A DNA stretch of 64,000 nucleotides from Xestospongia muta (GCA_963693285.1 OY848917.1:1242501-1306500); one strand, 5' to 3'. Shown: positions 12,475-26,780, counted from the first letter of the stretch. The notes: generated from the sequence alone by a model not told the origin. Program-made: numbers and translations.

Positions 12475-13919
12475 TATGCCATTAATGACTTTTGGATAGG
12501 GACAGTGATTGCAGCAGTCACTTCAGGGATCAAAGACTCTATGATTCGCTCCCTGGGTCAATGGAGAAGTACTGTCTACCTATATATTTACCTTAAGACC
12601 AGGAATAGACAAGAAACAGCTTTATCTATATCAGTTCAATCAATTTAGCTGATGCACAAGACAGCTTAATGAAGCCATATTAACATTCTATATAACTACT
12701 AAGTAGTTTTTAGTTAGTTCAATTATGTAATTAATTAACTAGTTATACTAAAGAGCAATTCCAAACCTCATATATACATAAAGGGATGACTAGGTTAGTG
12801 TCTTTATGATGAGTGTATTCCATGATCTGACAGAAAAGCACTAGTATAGCATACAACACCTTGTAATTTTCTGCATGACATATACGTATCTTTAACTGGA
12901 TCCAGTAATCAGTAGAAGATGCATGTAATTATGTTTTATTACTTGTTCTTTTATTACGTTCTTTATGTATTCTCTTTACCTAGGAGGATCATTAATTCTA
13001 ACTAATGTTCTAATGACCAGTTTATTACTTTTGATCTGTTTTTCTTTACTTTGGCCCTAACTTTTAGTAGTTGTGTTTTTACATGGTTTTCCCCCAGAAA
13101 TTCTAGCATAATTATTGTAATGAAATAACAATAAAGTTATTGTTTGTAATGAAATAACATATGATTATGATTATAATGACTGTGTTTAAAACAAATTACA
13201 TATAAGTCTTTTTGATGATAATGTGAATATAATGTCTTTATAAAGTAATAAGGATTCATATTTTAAAAATATGCTACATAACATATAAATCTTTCTTCTT
13301 TTCTTTTTTCTGTTTATAGATATCTGAATTATTCAAAGTGATTATACTTACATGTATGTTGGAGTTGTGGTCTATATATGACTAGTCTGGTTTTGTTTGT
13401 CCTGAAGACTCAAACTACATGGCCTTCAAAATTGTCTAAATTGGGTTGGGCTTTATGCAACTTATTGGCTTCACTTTGATGCTAGATTTAAAAAAAATCC
13501 ACCTCAGTCTGTAACAGACACATCTACCATGTTGATAATGACTATTATATATATGCACATTAGTTATTATTGTAGATGCAGGTTTTTATTTATGCTGTCT
13601 ACACTTATTTGTAAGATATTGTATAAAGTATACAGACCTATTTTGTATTTTAAGGAAAGAGTGACTAACATTTTATTTATTTAGTAATGAATTTATTTTA
13701 ATACGTACTTCTATAAGGCTATGTAATTATAATTCATCAATGTTAGCTATGAAATGTGCAAAGAGGTGATCGCAGAGAACGTATCACGTGATGTTTTTAT
13801 AACTTAACTTAATTAATTTGTCCTGGGCAGAGCCTTTTATACGGCACCTCGTTTAAGTTCATGAATTTACCTGTATATTTCGGATTGATTACAGAGAGCT
13901 AGAGATTACTTAGTGTGTG
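12475..13919 (+). repeat. 5' flank of SRCR gene 2, paralogous to 925-2197
   Basis: This is the second copy of the SRCR upstream block. It contains the E-box/TATA-like string (13785-13790 and following) and an extra segment of about 45 bp (around 13806-13858, including TTATACGGCACC) between the TATA-like run and the ATG that gene 1 lacks. Confidence 0.7.
13785..13790. promoter_or_regulatory. E-box CACGTG upstream of SRCR gene 2
   Basis: CACGTG followed by TTTTTATAACTT, identical to the arrangement upstream of SRCR gene 1 but 135 bp before the ATG. Confidence 0.45.
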
Positions 13920-16900
13920 ATGATTCCTATTGTGCTGTCATTTTTGTTGATTTGTTTCCAAAGCGTTGGTAAGTTATTTCAAATACACTAGTACATATAC
14001 TTCTATGTGGAATTGTCTTAAATATTGTGCTAACACATATTACATTTATAGCTGCCTGTACAAATGGTCAAATACGACTGTACGACGGCACAGCTGCTGT
14101 AACAGATAATGGAATGCCTCAAATTTGCAAGAATGGTCAATGGCGAGCTGTTTGTGATTATAGATGGACTCAGGCTCACTCAATTGTAGTGTGTAAACAG
14201 CTAGGATACACTAATCCAAGTGAGTTCTACATAAATCTATGTATTTAAATGGTAAACTGTAACAAAAACGTGTATGTACTATATATTATATGATTGCACT
14301 GAACACAATATATAATAAATGGTAAATAATGTATTATATCAGATACAACTTGCTACACTTAGCCACACAAATTCATATATTCATACTTAAATCAAAGCAG
14401 TAATTATGCAACTCATTATTCTGAAGTGACTTATTTTCACACTTTTTTGTTTAGAGCCAATAACTTATGTTAATAATGGTCCTCCTGGTGTTACTTTTGG
14501 ATACATTGCCAAGAGTTTTTACAGTTGTGTAAACAAGACTAATATATCCAGTTGTCTGACTTCCAGTGGATTTTATTTGACATTTCCTTTTTACTGCAGT
14601 ACAAACAGAGACTCATTGAGAATTAAGTGTAATGTTGATACAAGTAAGTTATTTCTTCTTAACACACACAAATATTATCTTAAGATTTAAAAATATTGCA
14701 CACTAGAAAAACTTTCATAAAAACTTATTGCTAACCTGAAAGAGATAAAGTAGTGTTGAGCACACAAATCATGCTCACAAACATATTTCATAATAGCTAA
14801 ACAGTGGACATTTTATATATTCTATTATTCTTGCTGTAAGTCAACAAGGCATGTATATTTATCACTTACCTTTTTGAATTAATTGCCATCACTACATCTT
14901 TTGAAATGGATTGAAATGATTGTGATAATAACAATGAACACATAGTACTTATCTGTCTTAATTATGGACAAACTATATAGTGCCTCTATAAGAAACAAGT
15001 TGTCACAAATGGACAACATTATATCATCAGATTCATAATATATATAGTATGGGTCACAGCTTTTTTGATTTCACTTACATGTAGCTCTATATACATTTTT
15101 AAAGAAGAGTGATTATTCCATTGCCACTCTACATACTAAGCAGTGTTATTAATGACAGTTGGTTAATACGAGTATCTTATTCGTTACAGGTGGTTGTACA
15201 TACACGCAAATACGTCTTTACAACACTACTACTAACACATCTGGAGATAGTGGCATGTTACAAATTTGTGATGCAACTGGGCATTGGACTGCTGTATGTG
15301 ACTTTAGTTGGGGTTGTAATGAAGCAATAGTAGCCTGTAAACACCTAGGATATAACACTCCATGTGAGTTGTAATAGAATGACATTGAATTAATAAATTT
15401 TTAGCACCAGTTTCTATAAATTTATAGCTTATGACATTGACACCTATATTTTCATTCCAGACCCCAAGTATACATATAATGGAGGACCATGGACGGAATT
15501 TGGCTTTGGACCTTACTCATACTGCAGCAGATACTACTCATCTCTTTTCAATTGTATATCATATTCATCATTTTTCCGAACAAGCCTAAGTTATTGTAAC
15601 CCAATACGAGATACTGTTATGCTCAACTGCTCTACTAACATAGGTAATGATAAATTTGATTGGCTTCTATCCTGTGGATAACCATGTTTATATAATTACT
15701 ATCAAAGTGAACTATGGACAAAGATCAAAACATGTTTTCTTACTCTTGTATTAAATATCATTTGTAGCTACAGTCTTATTTGATTGACTTTTATCCCATA
15801 AAGAGTCATGTTTTGTAGTTAATGTGATTTATGAGTGCTATATAATAATACTAGGTCAATAACAATAGTAAATTTGAATGTCTTTTAAAAATATGGTTTG
15901 CTTGTTAATTTCATATAACACTTGGTTGATGCATGGCCCATTTTAGTTGTTCAAGATACTCATGCATTATCTTATAAAACAAACCAAAGTTCTTGTCACA
16001 CAGACAGACAATTATACTTATCTGTTTCAGAAAAACAAAATTTGATTGGCTTCTATCCATTGAGTAATAATGTTTATATAGTTGACATGAGTTATCAGTG
16101 TATTTATAAAACTATGTCAACAGTACATAGCAAATGTGAGTATCTTATCAGAATGTCATCACAGTGCAGGTGCTGTACTTTTGATAACACTCAGTTAAAC
16201 TAGCCCATTGATAACCTTCAAAACAAGTTAAATATCATTCATTTTATAGCTGCAGTTTTCTTTGCATCAAAAGTAATAATATCAAATTATGATAAATACT
16301 ATAAAATTAACTATCAAAAAATCTTTAAAACTTCACTTTTTTGTATACATAGGTATTAACAACACATGTTCTGTCAATTATGATGTTAGGCTTGTTGATG
16401 GAAGTAAGAAGAGTGAAGGTAGACTTGAAGTTTGTTATAATGGACAATGGACCTCTATCTGCAGAAGTTATTCTTTGAATGCCAAATTTGCATCAACAGT
16501 ATGTAATCAACTTGGATATGTCACTAATAGTTGTAAGTGAGAGTATATAACACCATTTTTCTGGTTCAGCATATGTCTTTTAACACATTTACAAATTACT
16601 TCATTAAAGCAATTATTATTTTATTTCCTCTTCTGTGTCTAGTTGCAACAGTCATAACTGATGGTCGCTTTGGTACAGGAACAACTGAGATCTTTCTCAC
16701 CAATCCTTACTGTAGGAGTGAATATAATAACATCAAATACTGTACCTTAAGTTCTAGTGGATCTCAATGTAGTCCTTTGACTTGCAGTTATAATCGCATT
16801 GGTCTAAAGTGTTATGGTAATTTTAAATACTACCATCATTTACTGAGTTTGAATAATTCCTCTGTGCATAGTCTATTTTGTCGATTTTATTTTATGGATA

Positions 16901-19900
16901 TTTAAACGTTATTCAAAAATCATACCCAATATTTTTATTGAACTCTCTCTATATATTATATGTGGTATCATACTATTTGTTTAGAGCCAGATGACTGCAA
17001 TGAAGGAGATGTTCGATTGGTTAATGGAACAGTTGAAAGAGAAGGTCGTCTTGAAGTGTGTGCTAATGGTGTCTGGGGACAAATCTGTTATTATGGATTT
17101 AGAAAATCTGCTGCATACGTTGCTTGCAAGCAACTTGGCTACACAGATACAAATGGTATAGTTAAACTGAAGGTTCAGTATATGGTCACTATTGATCTCA
17201 TTATATAGGAGCTCTTATTGATACAAGTGGAAAATATGGATACGGGGAGCGTCCAATAATATATAGCAACCTGGATTGCTTTGGACATGAGACAGAACTG
17301 TCTAAGTGCTCCAAATATGTTTATCCTAATTTTACTTGTTATACAAGTAGATACATCATTGGTATTCTGTGTCGTGACGGTAAGTGTGTAATAAACAAAA
17401 TTATCATTTTGAATAGCAACATCAATTGAATCAGAAATGTACATTAACCAAAAAATGTAACAAGTCAATTGTTTTGTAAAGAAAGAACAAGCATTCAACT
17501 CCTACTCATAAAAGATAGATACTCTAGTTAGAAAGCTTGAGTGTTTTCAAGTCATGAATGATATTATTACTGACTAATGTTTTTGTGCAGTCATCCACAA
17601 AACGTATTCGTTGGCAATGTTGTTAGTAATTGCAAGCTCCTTCCTCTTCAATAAGGCGACAGAAATTTATTGGTTTAAGGTCTGAAAATGTTTTACTTCT
17701 GAAATATCATGTCATTTTTATCGATACTTCGATAACTGAAAAGTAAGTGGACTTTTCAGTTAAGTTTGCTCATGCTTATTATTCAAAAAACATGTATATA
17801 AGATGCTACAAAGCCACACTGTTAGTTAAAGTGCTCTAAGTAGGTGTTGAGACTATTTATCTGTATACGGGCAAATGGACTTGACAGAAAATACAGTGCA
17901 GTATATTACTTCTCCTTCGTTGCACAATCCTGACAGTGCAGATTCAATTATAATTAATTTTTTAACATATAAATACTCATTTCTTACTATTTGGTTTCCT
18001 ATATTTGGTTTCTTTGTCATTAACAATTGCTTAAGCAGCTACATTTGTACCTTTTACCATGTTTATTCTCATTTATTCATTTGTAATAGTAACTCTTGAT
18101 AGGTTGTATAAAGTAATATGTCAATATTACCTATTGCTGTTCACAGTTGACATAAACCAACTTTTGTTCTAAGAACCTCCTGATCACAGTTCATTACACA
18201 GTTGATGATATAGCAAATTGATAATTTATAGTGAGAGCAGTTCTTACTTTTCTTTTTGTGGAGTATGCATGCATACGTAGTTTAAATCACCCTGTTAGCA
18301 GCTTTAAAATCTTCACATTAAGAGAGCTTTTGAGATGCTTGAAAGAAGTCATCTTATGGTATATTCCTTATATGGGCAAATGAACCTGACAGAAAGCATA
18401 GTACAATAGTTAGATGTTCCTTCACCTTTTTCATACTATCCTGACAATATAGTACATTAATTGCTATGTAAACAAATAGTCATTCCTTTCTATTTGGTTT
18501 CTTGTAGTTGGTTACCTTGTCATTAAAGACATCTAAAGATATGATACATTTGTTTGAAGTACTATATATTTTTTATTTTTGTCATGTTTACTATGATGAA
18601 TGTGCATTCATCATACATACTAAGTCTTGATAGGTTGCACCCAGTAGTAACTCAACAGGAGAGCATGGACAGGAGAGAATTGTGAAATTACTATATCTGT
18701 GTCTTTGGATGAACCCATTGCCCATACAAGAAGTGCTGTTTTAGTACATGCTTAAGTACTTAAGTTTAAACCAAGTAGTAATAAAAGCTTTGTAAATTGA
18801 ACCATGAAGCAGAATGGAACAGCACATTTTAATCGAAAAAGTATATTACACATTCTAATGTCAGAAGACATAAGCTAGTTGATATTGAGTGCTTTCCAGA
18901 AGTCTAACCCCACAAATATTTCTGTATACACCAACGTTTCTCTCAAAGGAAGTCTCAAATGAAACGATCACATAATGATCTATAAACTCTGTAATTAAAG
19001 CCTACTCTTGTAGTAGATAAGTTAGGTGTCAGTATTCATGTTTCTTTATCTTTTGATGCCTAGTTTCCATTTTTCTAGCCCTGACCATCTCAATGTAGTG
19101 TTCAATACCAAATGACAAAAATATCACAACCACAAAAGTTTGCAGTCACTTACCTTATGAAAGCATAACATATGACAAAGTGTAAGGTGTTTGATGCTCC
19201 TTCCTTCTTCTTCATTCCTTCATACACTCAGTAATAACTATCTATATATTCAAAGTTTACATATGTCAGCCTTTGACTTAATAACCTACTAGACCCACAT
19301 ATTAAACAAAAGTAAATAGCAGCTTAAATATCATACCATTAAAAGGTAATAAAAACTCTACGATTTAGTCTCATGCTACACACTGAAGCACTTTTTCATT
19401 CAGGTGTTATATGCCAATACCACTTTCTAAACAAAAAGCATGGAATAGAAAAATTGTGAAATAATATAATTATGTACTTAAAATACCATAGACCACTGTT
19501 AACACACAAAATCTTACCAAGATGAATGTATTGACCTTCACAATTGTGAATAAAAATTGTCTTAGGAAATGTTCATGCAAATAACTTCATTCATAGTGCA
19601 CGTATTCTTAACAGAAATAACGACATGTTAGCATGACATATCTTACACTCATAAAATGTAAATCTTTTCATTTAAGAGTAATAATTTTATAAACATAGCT
19701 ATTACTCTGCCATGTGTTGAAACTAGTGTTTCATTAATAGTATGAAAAGAGACAGAATGTTTTAATTAAGTAGTGAACAAATTTTAATGCTGATATTGAT
19801 TTTTAGAATAAAAAGTTCAAAGATAATTTAATAATCATAAATAACACTCATATTTTGCCAATTTGTAGCATGTAAAGAGGGAGATGTTCGACTAGTTGGT

Positions 19901-21185
19901 GGAAAACACAAATTTGAAGGAACAGTTGAAATCTGTCTTGACAGTATTTGGTGTGTAGTAGCACAACATGGTTGGGATGATGATGATGCTAGAGTTGTGT
20001 GCAGACAAATAGGAGGATACAATGCTAGTGGTAAGATTTACAATATTTGTCAATAGTTTGAAAATCATGAATAATTTTTCTTTTTAGCTGGAATGGCTGT
20101 ATATAATTCATCATATGGACATCCAAAACGTGCCATTCGTTACACCAATGTATATTGTCGTGGACATGAAGAGGAGTTGGCTGACTGTACTCATCATACT
20201 CTAGAATTTGAAGCTGGACGGACATACCAAGCTGAAGTTGCTGGAGTGGATTGTGGAGGTAATCTAAATGCATTTTAAGTTAATTAATGAATGTCTTGAA
20301 CAGTTCAGTTTTATAAAAGATTATAAACTTATTTCAAAAATACAATTTCATTGTTCATTAGTTCTTTGTGCAAGTTACTACTTCTATCCACAAATTATGA
20401 CTTTAATTTATTTCTTTATTTTAGTTTAGTATCTTATGGCTCTACGTTAATATTACAATGGTATGATATTGTTTGTTTCATTTCTAGTATCAAAAACAGT
20501 TGTACCCACAATTTCAAATTCGAAGTCTTCATCAGTACCTCCATCTACATTTCCATCTGCATCAACACTAGTTACATTAAAGCAAGAATCAGTAGCTCCA
20601 TCTACATTTCCATCTGCATCAACACTAGTTACATTACAGCAAGCATCAGTACCTCCATCTACATTTCCATCTGCATCAACACTAGTTACATTAGAACAAG
20701 CATCAGTACCTCCATCTACATCCCTATCTGTGACTCCACATCCCTCAACGTTACCAGATGGTTGTCAACAAGCATCAGTTACAAAATATAATGGAAGTGG
20801 ATCTCTTTTTATCAGTGGCCTGCTCTTTTTTATAATAGCTATCACCATTATAGTTATTGGGTAAGCTCTATTATCAAAATTTAGCAAGTACTCAAGGCTA
20901 ATCTATTCTTTATAGACATATTTTGATATTAATATTATTGAATATGTACATACTTTAAGATTTGTTGTTAATAATACATCTTCTTAACTCCTCAACAGAA
21001 TCATCATCGTGGTCCTCATTATTGCTAGAATGAAAAAGCTTTACATATCTAATGTTGGACATAACAGAGGAGTTAAAATTAACGTCATTGACCAGAGCAA
21101 TCCACTCTGTATTCAGCCTGAATATGATGATATCTTCTTCAGGGATGATTCCTTTCCTGAAGAAGCTGAACAACGTCTTTCCTAA
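13920..21185 (+). CDS. Five-SRCR-domain type I membrane receptor, gene 2
   Basis: Thirteen exons: 13920-13968, 14052-14219, 14455-14643, 15190-15363, 15461-15643, 16353-16532, 16643-16816, 16985-17155, 17209-17379, 19869-20030, 20088-20258, 20488-20860, 20999-21185 (783 aa). Every exon has the same length and phase as in gene 1 except exon 12, which has grown from 151 to 373 bp by a 57-bp coding minisatellite. Order: signal peptide, five SRCR domains each split across two exons, Ser/Thr/Pro-rich mucin-like stalk, membrane helix, short tail. The tail keeps a tyrosine motif (YDDI), but the rest has diverged from gene 1. An older acceptor for exon 12 survives at 20421-20424, but it would lead at once into a TAG, so the acceptor at 20481-20487 must be used. 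Intron 9 is 2.5 kb with no gene seen inside. AATAAA is at 21628. Confidence 0.85.
20532..20759 (+). repeat. 57-bp coding minisatellite (3 units plus a partial) in SRCR gene 2 stalk
   Basis: The unit begins TCAGTACCTCC and repeats at exactly 57-bp spacing from 20532 to 20703, followed by a diverging partial unit. In the receptor frame each unit encodes 19 residues rich in Ser, Thr and Pro (SVPPSTFPSASTLVTLEQ-A/E), a likely O-glycosylated spacer. Gene 1 has only the seed (SSSVPASS) and no repeat. Confidence 0.9.
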
Positions 21186-21774
21186 TATATGAAGTGTTTT
21201 TGTAACTATTCACTGAGTGCTACTTTTTTGATTTTTTATAATAATAGTTTTGTTTTGCTGTCAATTTTAGTTTTTTGATAATTAACTTCATAAATTTAAC
21301 AAATGGCATAAACCATCAGTATTTGCCAACCAAATGCAAAGCTAATTTCTATAATACTGCACAAATATACGTAGAAAAAGTAGTTCATATCATACGACTG
21401 ATATTCTTGCACTGAAATTGAAGGTCTATTGTAATTATTCATACATACATACATCCATGTACATACATTATACACATATTATGTTGAATCTTTATTTCAT
21501 ATGGAAGCTGATTATATAAATACTTTACAGATATTTAATGAAAATGTCAAACTTTAGTACTCTCTTATTGTTACTTTTGTACGGTTAATTTATACATAAA
21601 ACAATTCAGTTGTTTATAAATAAGAACAATAAAGCATATATCACATTTGTAATGTTTTACTGTTTTATTATTGAACCAAATTTGACACACAATAAAGTAA
21701 GTCTTTCACACATTAGTAAAAACAGGAAAATATATTTTAAAAAAAATTAAGTAATAAATCTCTTAAGTTTGTAA
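21186..21774. other. 3' flank of SRCR gene 2
   Basis: No gene seen. The segment matches the flank after SRCR gene 1 (8254-9000) and contains a short CATA tract near 21441-21470 and AATAAA at 21628-21633. It separates the + strand receptor from the convergent BLOC1S2 relic. Confidence 0.6.
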
Positions 21775-22710
21775 CTTCATAGCTCTTTTCAAGTGCTTTA
21801 AATTTTGCATTTAAAAATTGAAAAAAGATAATCATATAATAAATTGTTAGCAATAAACTTGATAGTGACTACCAGCAAACAACAGGCATGCAGTGATATC
21901 ATTTGCCTGCATAGTCTAAAACTGTGAATTAATAAAATATTTAGCCATAATGCAATCTTATAATTATAGAATGTTTTTAGCAGACAAGCTTGACATTAAT
22001 ACTGATGCATATGCATATTACTACAGCAATTCTTTAATAGCTATAATTTCTAATATAAGTAACACAACGACAGCATAACTAAGTCCACAGTTTTTGCATT
22101 CAATAACAAATTGCTCCATCATTACAACAATGAATCAATCATGTGAAATGTCAAAACACATAAGTTTGCTATAAGTGTGAATCATCATGGTTAAAAGTTT
22201 AATATTCCAAAGGTTTGAAGTTACATATCTGCTACTATCTGGTGGCAAGATGCTAATTCTTATATTAAAAAAATTGTGTGAACTTATATTTTTCATTGAG
22301 TATTTTCACCACTACTGTTAATCCTCCTGATAACTTGGCCATATCAATATACTTAGCAATTGTGATTTGATAGAGTCATAGCAATAGACTATACTCTTCA
22401 CAAATGAGTATAAATAATGAACAATTTAATTATAGGTTGCCATTGACTTATAGTGGTAAGCTATGAATACAGAATAGTGAGGTCTATTAAATTTCAGTCA
22501 CATTCTGTGTCTATCTTAAAAGTTTGGATAACAAATAATCAAAGTGAAAACCTATACAATAAAAGCTAAATTATTAATAAAATATTGGCATCATTGAAAC
22601 ACTTACTAGTGAAGTCACTGTTAGCAAAATCAACCACTGTCTCGAATATTTCTCAATATAAATCTCAGGCATTCTCTTTCTTCTCTTCACATTGGTCTAT
22701 CCAAATGCCC
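21775..22710 (-). pseudogene. BLOC1S2 remnant B
   Basis: Three pieces of BLOC1S2 remain in the right order. Exon 4-like sequence is at about 21775-21815 (FKALEKR recognisable, acceptor AG and stop lost). Exon 2 is at about 22275-22411, with substitutions. Exon 1 is at about 22590-22710, with its donor still readable but the frame degraded and the start region not recognisable. Exon 3 is missing. It lies immediately downstream of the intact copy in the BLOC1S2 reading direction. Confidence 0.7.
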
Positions 22711-23319
22711 CTAAACAGTCTGGGCAGCCATTTCAAATCAGGTTACAGGTCATTTATAAAAGAGATAAGTGTTCCTTATGTAACTTATTAGTATATTACC
22801 ATTTTTTCATGTATGTTCATGATTTGGATTTTTAACTTTGTTCAACTATAATCATTGTTGTCATACTCATAAAAACACTTACACAAAGCTCCTAACAACA
22901 AGCTATGCACATACTACATACTTGTCATATCTATCCATATGCATCCACTATACAATCACATAACAATAAGAACACATAATTCAAAGTATATATGTTTACA
23001 CTGCTATGTTATATATATCATGTTGAATCTCTATATGTTATATGGAACCTAATTATATGAGAAGCATTACTGATATATATCTAATGAATTTGTTAAACTT
23101 TATTACTTTTTTGCTATTATTTTTGAACAGTTCGTTATACACACAAGAATTCAAATGTTCATGAATACAAAAAATAGCCTATATCATATTAGTAATGTTT
23201 AATTGTTTTATTACTGAATCAAATTTGACACACAGTAAAGTAAGTGTTTCACGGATCGGGAAAACAGGAAATAATATTTTAAAAATTCTAAGTAATAATC
23301 CTATTAACTTTGTAACTTC

Positions 23320-25533
23320 TTATCTCTTTTCAAGTGCTTTAAACTTTGCTTCTACAAAATAGAAAAATAGATAATCATATAATACATTGTTAGCATTATA
23401 CTTGGTAATGACGGTCTGCAAGAAAAAAGTGATATTATTTGCTTGCATAGTATACAGGCATGTGATCATAAACATGGTAATCAGGATACAATCTTATATT
23501 ATAGAGTGTTTTAACAGACAAGTTTGACATTAATATTGATGTATATTTTATTGTTATGTCACCTTGAATTGTACCGTATTTGACTAAAGTAAGTTTAGTA
23601 TTAGATGTACAATGTAATAACATACCCAGTTGCTTAGCATAATTATCAAGACGATAAGCTGTTTGTTCTAGCTCAGCTACACTGGCATCAATTTGATCAA
23701 TTTGATCACAATAATGTTGAAGAGATAAAACTATCAAAACAGAAAAAGATATGATCATTTCATAATTAAGATATAAGATACAGTACAAAATGTGTGAAAA
23801 GAAAGCAAGACACTTGTTTACCCACAAACACAGGTATGCTATCTAATTATAATTTTAAAATGTCTGTTACAGAGTTAAAATATGCATTGATATCTATGTT
23901 ATTAATGTGAAGTTGAACGAGTTAATATTTTGTGTGATATAATAATGAAACAGTCATGTGTTCTAATGATGTTATTAATGTGAGAAAAATTGCCATTGAT
24001 AGAAGCATATGATGAAATGTTGCAATATAAAGTTTTTCCCTTTGCAATATTAAAGGTATATATTTGAATGCGCTAAGAATAAAACATCTGATTGTTATAC
24101 ATAAAGAATTATAAGTCTACTACTTATACCATTAGACCATTAGAAATTTACAAGGTTTGATAGAAATAACTGACATAATTCTCTACAACAAATAATAGTA
24201 TGTGACCTTAATTTCAAAACCAATCAGATTTGTAGAAATATTTTGAACTAATGATCAGGTACAAGTGGTTGCTATTTTGTATATGATGTTTACCAAGACT
24301 TTTATTGAAGCGAAGTCAGATTAACTTAATTATTATTATAACTGTATAGTATTACCCAAGATAACAAACAAAATGAAGTTATAATACAACAACCTATTAA
24401 ATGTCATATTATTACTTTGCCTAATAATAACCAATCATTCAAAAGCAAAAGGAGTCATCATCTTTTTGATAATATAATGGGTGTGGTTCTTATAATCATC
24501 TAACCTAAAATGCTATCAACAAACATGTTAAAGAATATAGAGTCCTAAAATATATTATTTACTATAGATATTACTACACTAATAATAACTGTATGTTTGT
24601 TTGCCATGTCTGCTAATGAAATTTACATTCTAAAGATCAGAACAACAATGTTTATCTGATTTTGTATTGTGTTTATTCTCAATTTTTACTATTGGTCGTT
24701 GAGATGAAAACCAGAGACTATTGACCCTTATAATCAATCTAATAACTACTTTTTCATCAATTCATAAACATTATCTACTAACATTCTGTATGGTAAAAAT
24801 TAGGTGCACAGTCTTTGCCTTCAAGACCAAATAGCCCCATCATTAAACATCATGATGGGTTATTATGATCTTAACAAATCAATCACTTGAATGCCAAAGA
24901 CACATTGCTGTATGTGAGAATCATGATAGTGCTTCCGGTAAAAAGATACAGCAATTTATAAGAATGATTTAACTTAACTTATGTTGGAAGTTACATTTAT
25001 CAAGACACTACTTCTTACAGATAAAACTTGTGGTGTGAACTTACATTTTTCATTGAGTCGTTGCGCCACTTCTGTTAATCCTCCAGATAACTTGGCCATA
25101 TCATTATACTTAGCAATTGTGATTTGATTTAGTCGTAGCAATAGATCGTACTCTTCACAAGTCACTATAAAGAATGAACAATTTAAACGTAGGTCACCAT
25201 TAAATACAATGGTACACTTATGATACAGAATGGGTGTGGTCTATTAAATCCCAGTCATATTCTATGTTATCAAAAGTTTGGATAACATGTAATCAAAGTA
25301 TAAGACCCATACAATAAAATGCTAAATTATTAATAAAATTTGGCATAATCGAAACACTTACTAGTTAACTCGCCATTAACAAAATCAGCCACTTTCTCGA
25401 ACATGTCTCGACATAATTCTCGGGCATTCTCTTTCTTCTCTACACTTTTCTTAGTAGCAGATTCCGCTAGTTCTGAAAGCGTAGAAGGTAACGTTTCAAC
25501 CTTAACATCTTGAGTGATCTCTTCGTCTGCCAT
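23320..25533 (-). CDS. BLOC1S2: BLOC-1 complex subunit 2 (intact copy)
   Basis: Four exons on the minus strand: 25533-25362, 25164-25045, 23730-23626, 23351-23320, giving 142 aa, the usual length for this family. The predicted protein has an acidic start (MADEEITQDVKVE). It then has the conserved ELCRDMFEKVADFVNGELT block, a helical middle (EEYDLLLRLNQITIAKYNDM), the LQHYCDQIDQID and VAELEQTAYRLDNYAKQL heptad-like helices, and the final EAKFKALEKR. These blocks follow vertebrate BLOC1S2 in order. The product is a small coiled-coil subunit of BLOC-1 (and BORC), acting in lysosome-related organelle biogenesis and lysosome positioning. The last exon has only 32 nt, so it is easily missed. This is the only one of four copies in the window without a disabling change. 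It is convergent with the SRCR genes. Confidence 0.9.
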
Positions 25534-26780
25534 TTTAAAAGAGGTGTGTCTTTTATAGATTGCCAATTAACTTGTCGTAATGAATATGGTAATATAACAA
25601 AGCCTTTATTTAAGAGCAAAGTCTTGGACAAACATAACGAAACATGACGTTTAGAGGGAAGCAATGGAACTAATTATGATGGTAGCACTAGTCTGGACAA
25701 GTCAACCGTGGTATCCCAACTTTTTTAGAAACATGTACTAAATTATTGGAAATGTTTAGTTGTTAATTGGAGACAAGAAGACTATGTGACAGATCATATG
25801 AAACATATAACAGAGTACCAGAAAGAGGTGGTACCATAAGTTTTAGTTCAGTAAATAACCATATACACATTAGTTTACATAGAAAGAAATCAATCAAGGT
25901 GGACTTTGGACTAATGTACATAGAGGCTGTATAAATTAAGTTGTTAACATGAACCAACCTTTTCATAAGAATGTCAGCTTAATTAAAAAGTTGCAAACAA
26001 AATAACAAGGTTTATTTGAACTCTTGCTAAGTTCATTTCATATCATTAAAGATCTGTATATGTAATAATATGAATGATAAAATTACACAACTCTAGTATA
26101 GAATGTGTATTTTATATACTTGATATTTCTGCTATTATTTGATGGAGAACATCAATACTAGAGTTTGTCCATCATCTATGTAAGCTATAATAAGAGTCAT
26201 GCTTTGTGATTCACTCAGTGATCTGTTTTATAAGATATATGTATATGGATGAAGTTGAATTATAGTCAAGCAAGGTCTAATTTATTGTGCTAGTAATGCT
26301 GAGTAACAACTGTATTTCATGCTACACCAAACCCAACTAGTCCTTCCTATTATTCAAGAGTATATTATTTGTAGCTTCACAGATAGTACAGAGAACACTA
26401 CATCCTAATTGTATTGTAAATATACCAATTATAAATTAATTTTATGTAATATTATCTAAATTTACAATACAACATTTATTATCATAGTCTAAACCAAAAT
26501 ATGGTTTATAAGAATTTACATATACATAGCCATAAGTATACATCACATGTCTTATGTATATTTTTGGCTACTATACTGGGAAGGTAACCAGGCACTTTCT
26601 TGAAGGCTGCGTGCTTACATTAAAATTAAGAAGCACAGATGTATTTCAAAGAATGACTATGTAAGCATTATTATAAACACTAATTATCATAATTACAATT
26701 ACAACACACTTCCTATACTACTGCATATACATTCTTAGTAATACTGCATATAATTAAATAAGTGTGTACTATAATATGTG

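Noticed and set aside
25763..25966. 67-codon minus-strand frame repeated at 59899-60102
   Set aside because: Differences between copies are mostly amino-acid changing, and the equivalent in the middle unit has a 5-bp insertion, so it looks like neutral duplicated DNA.
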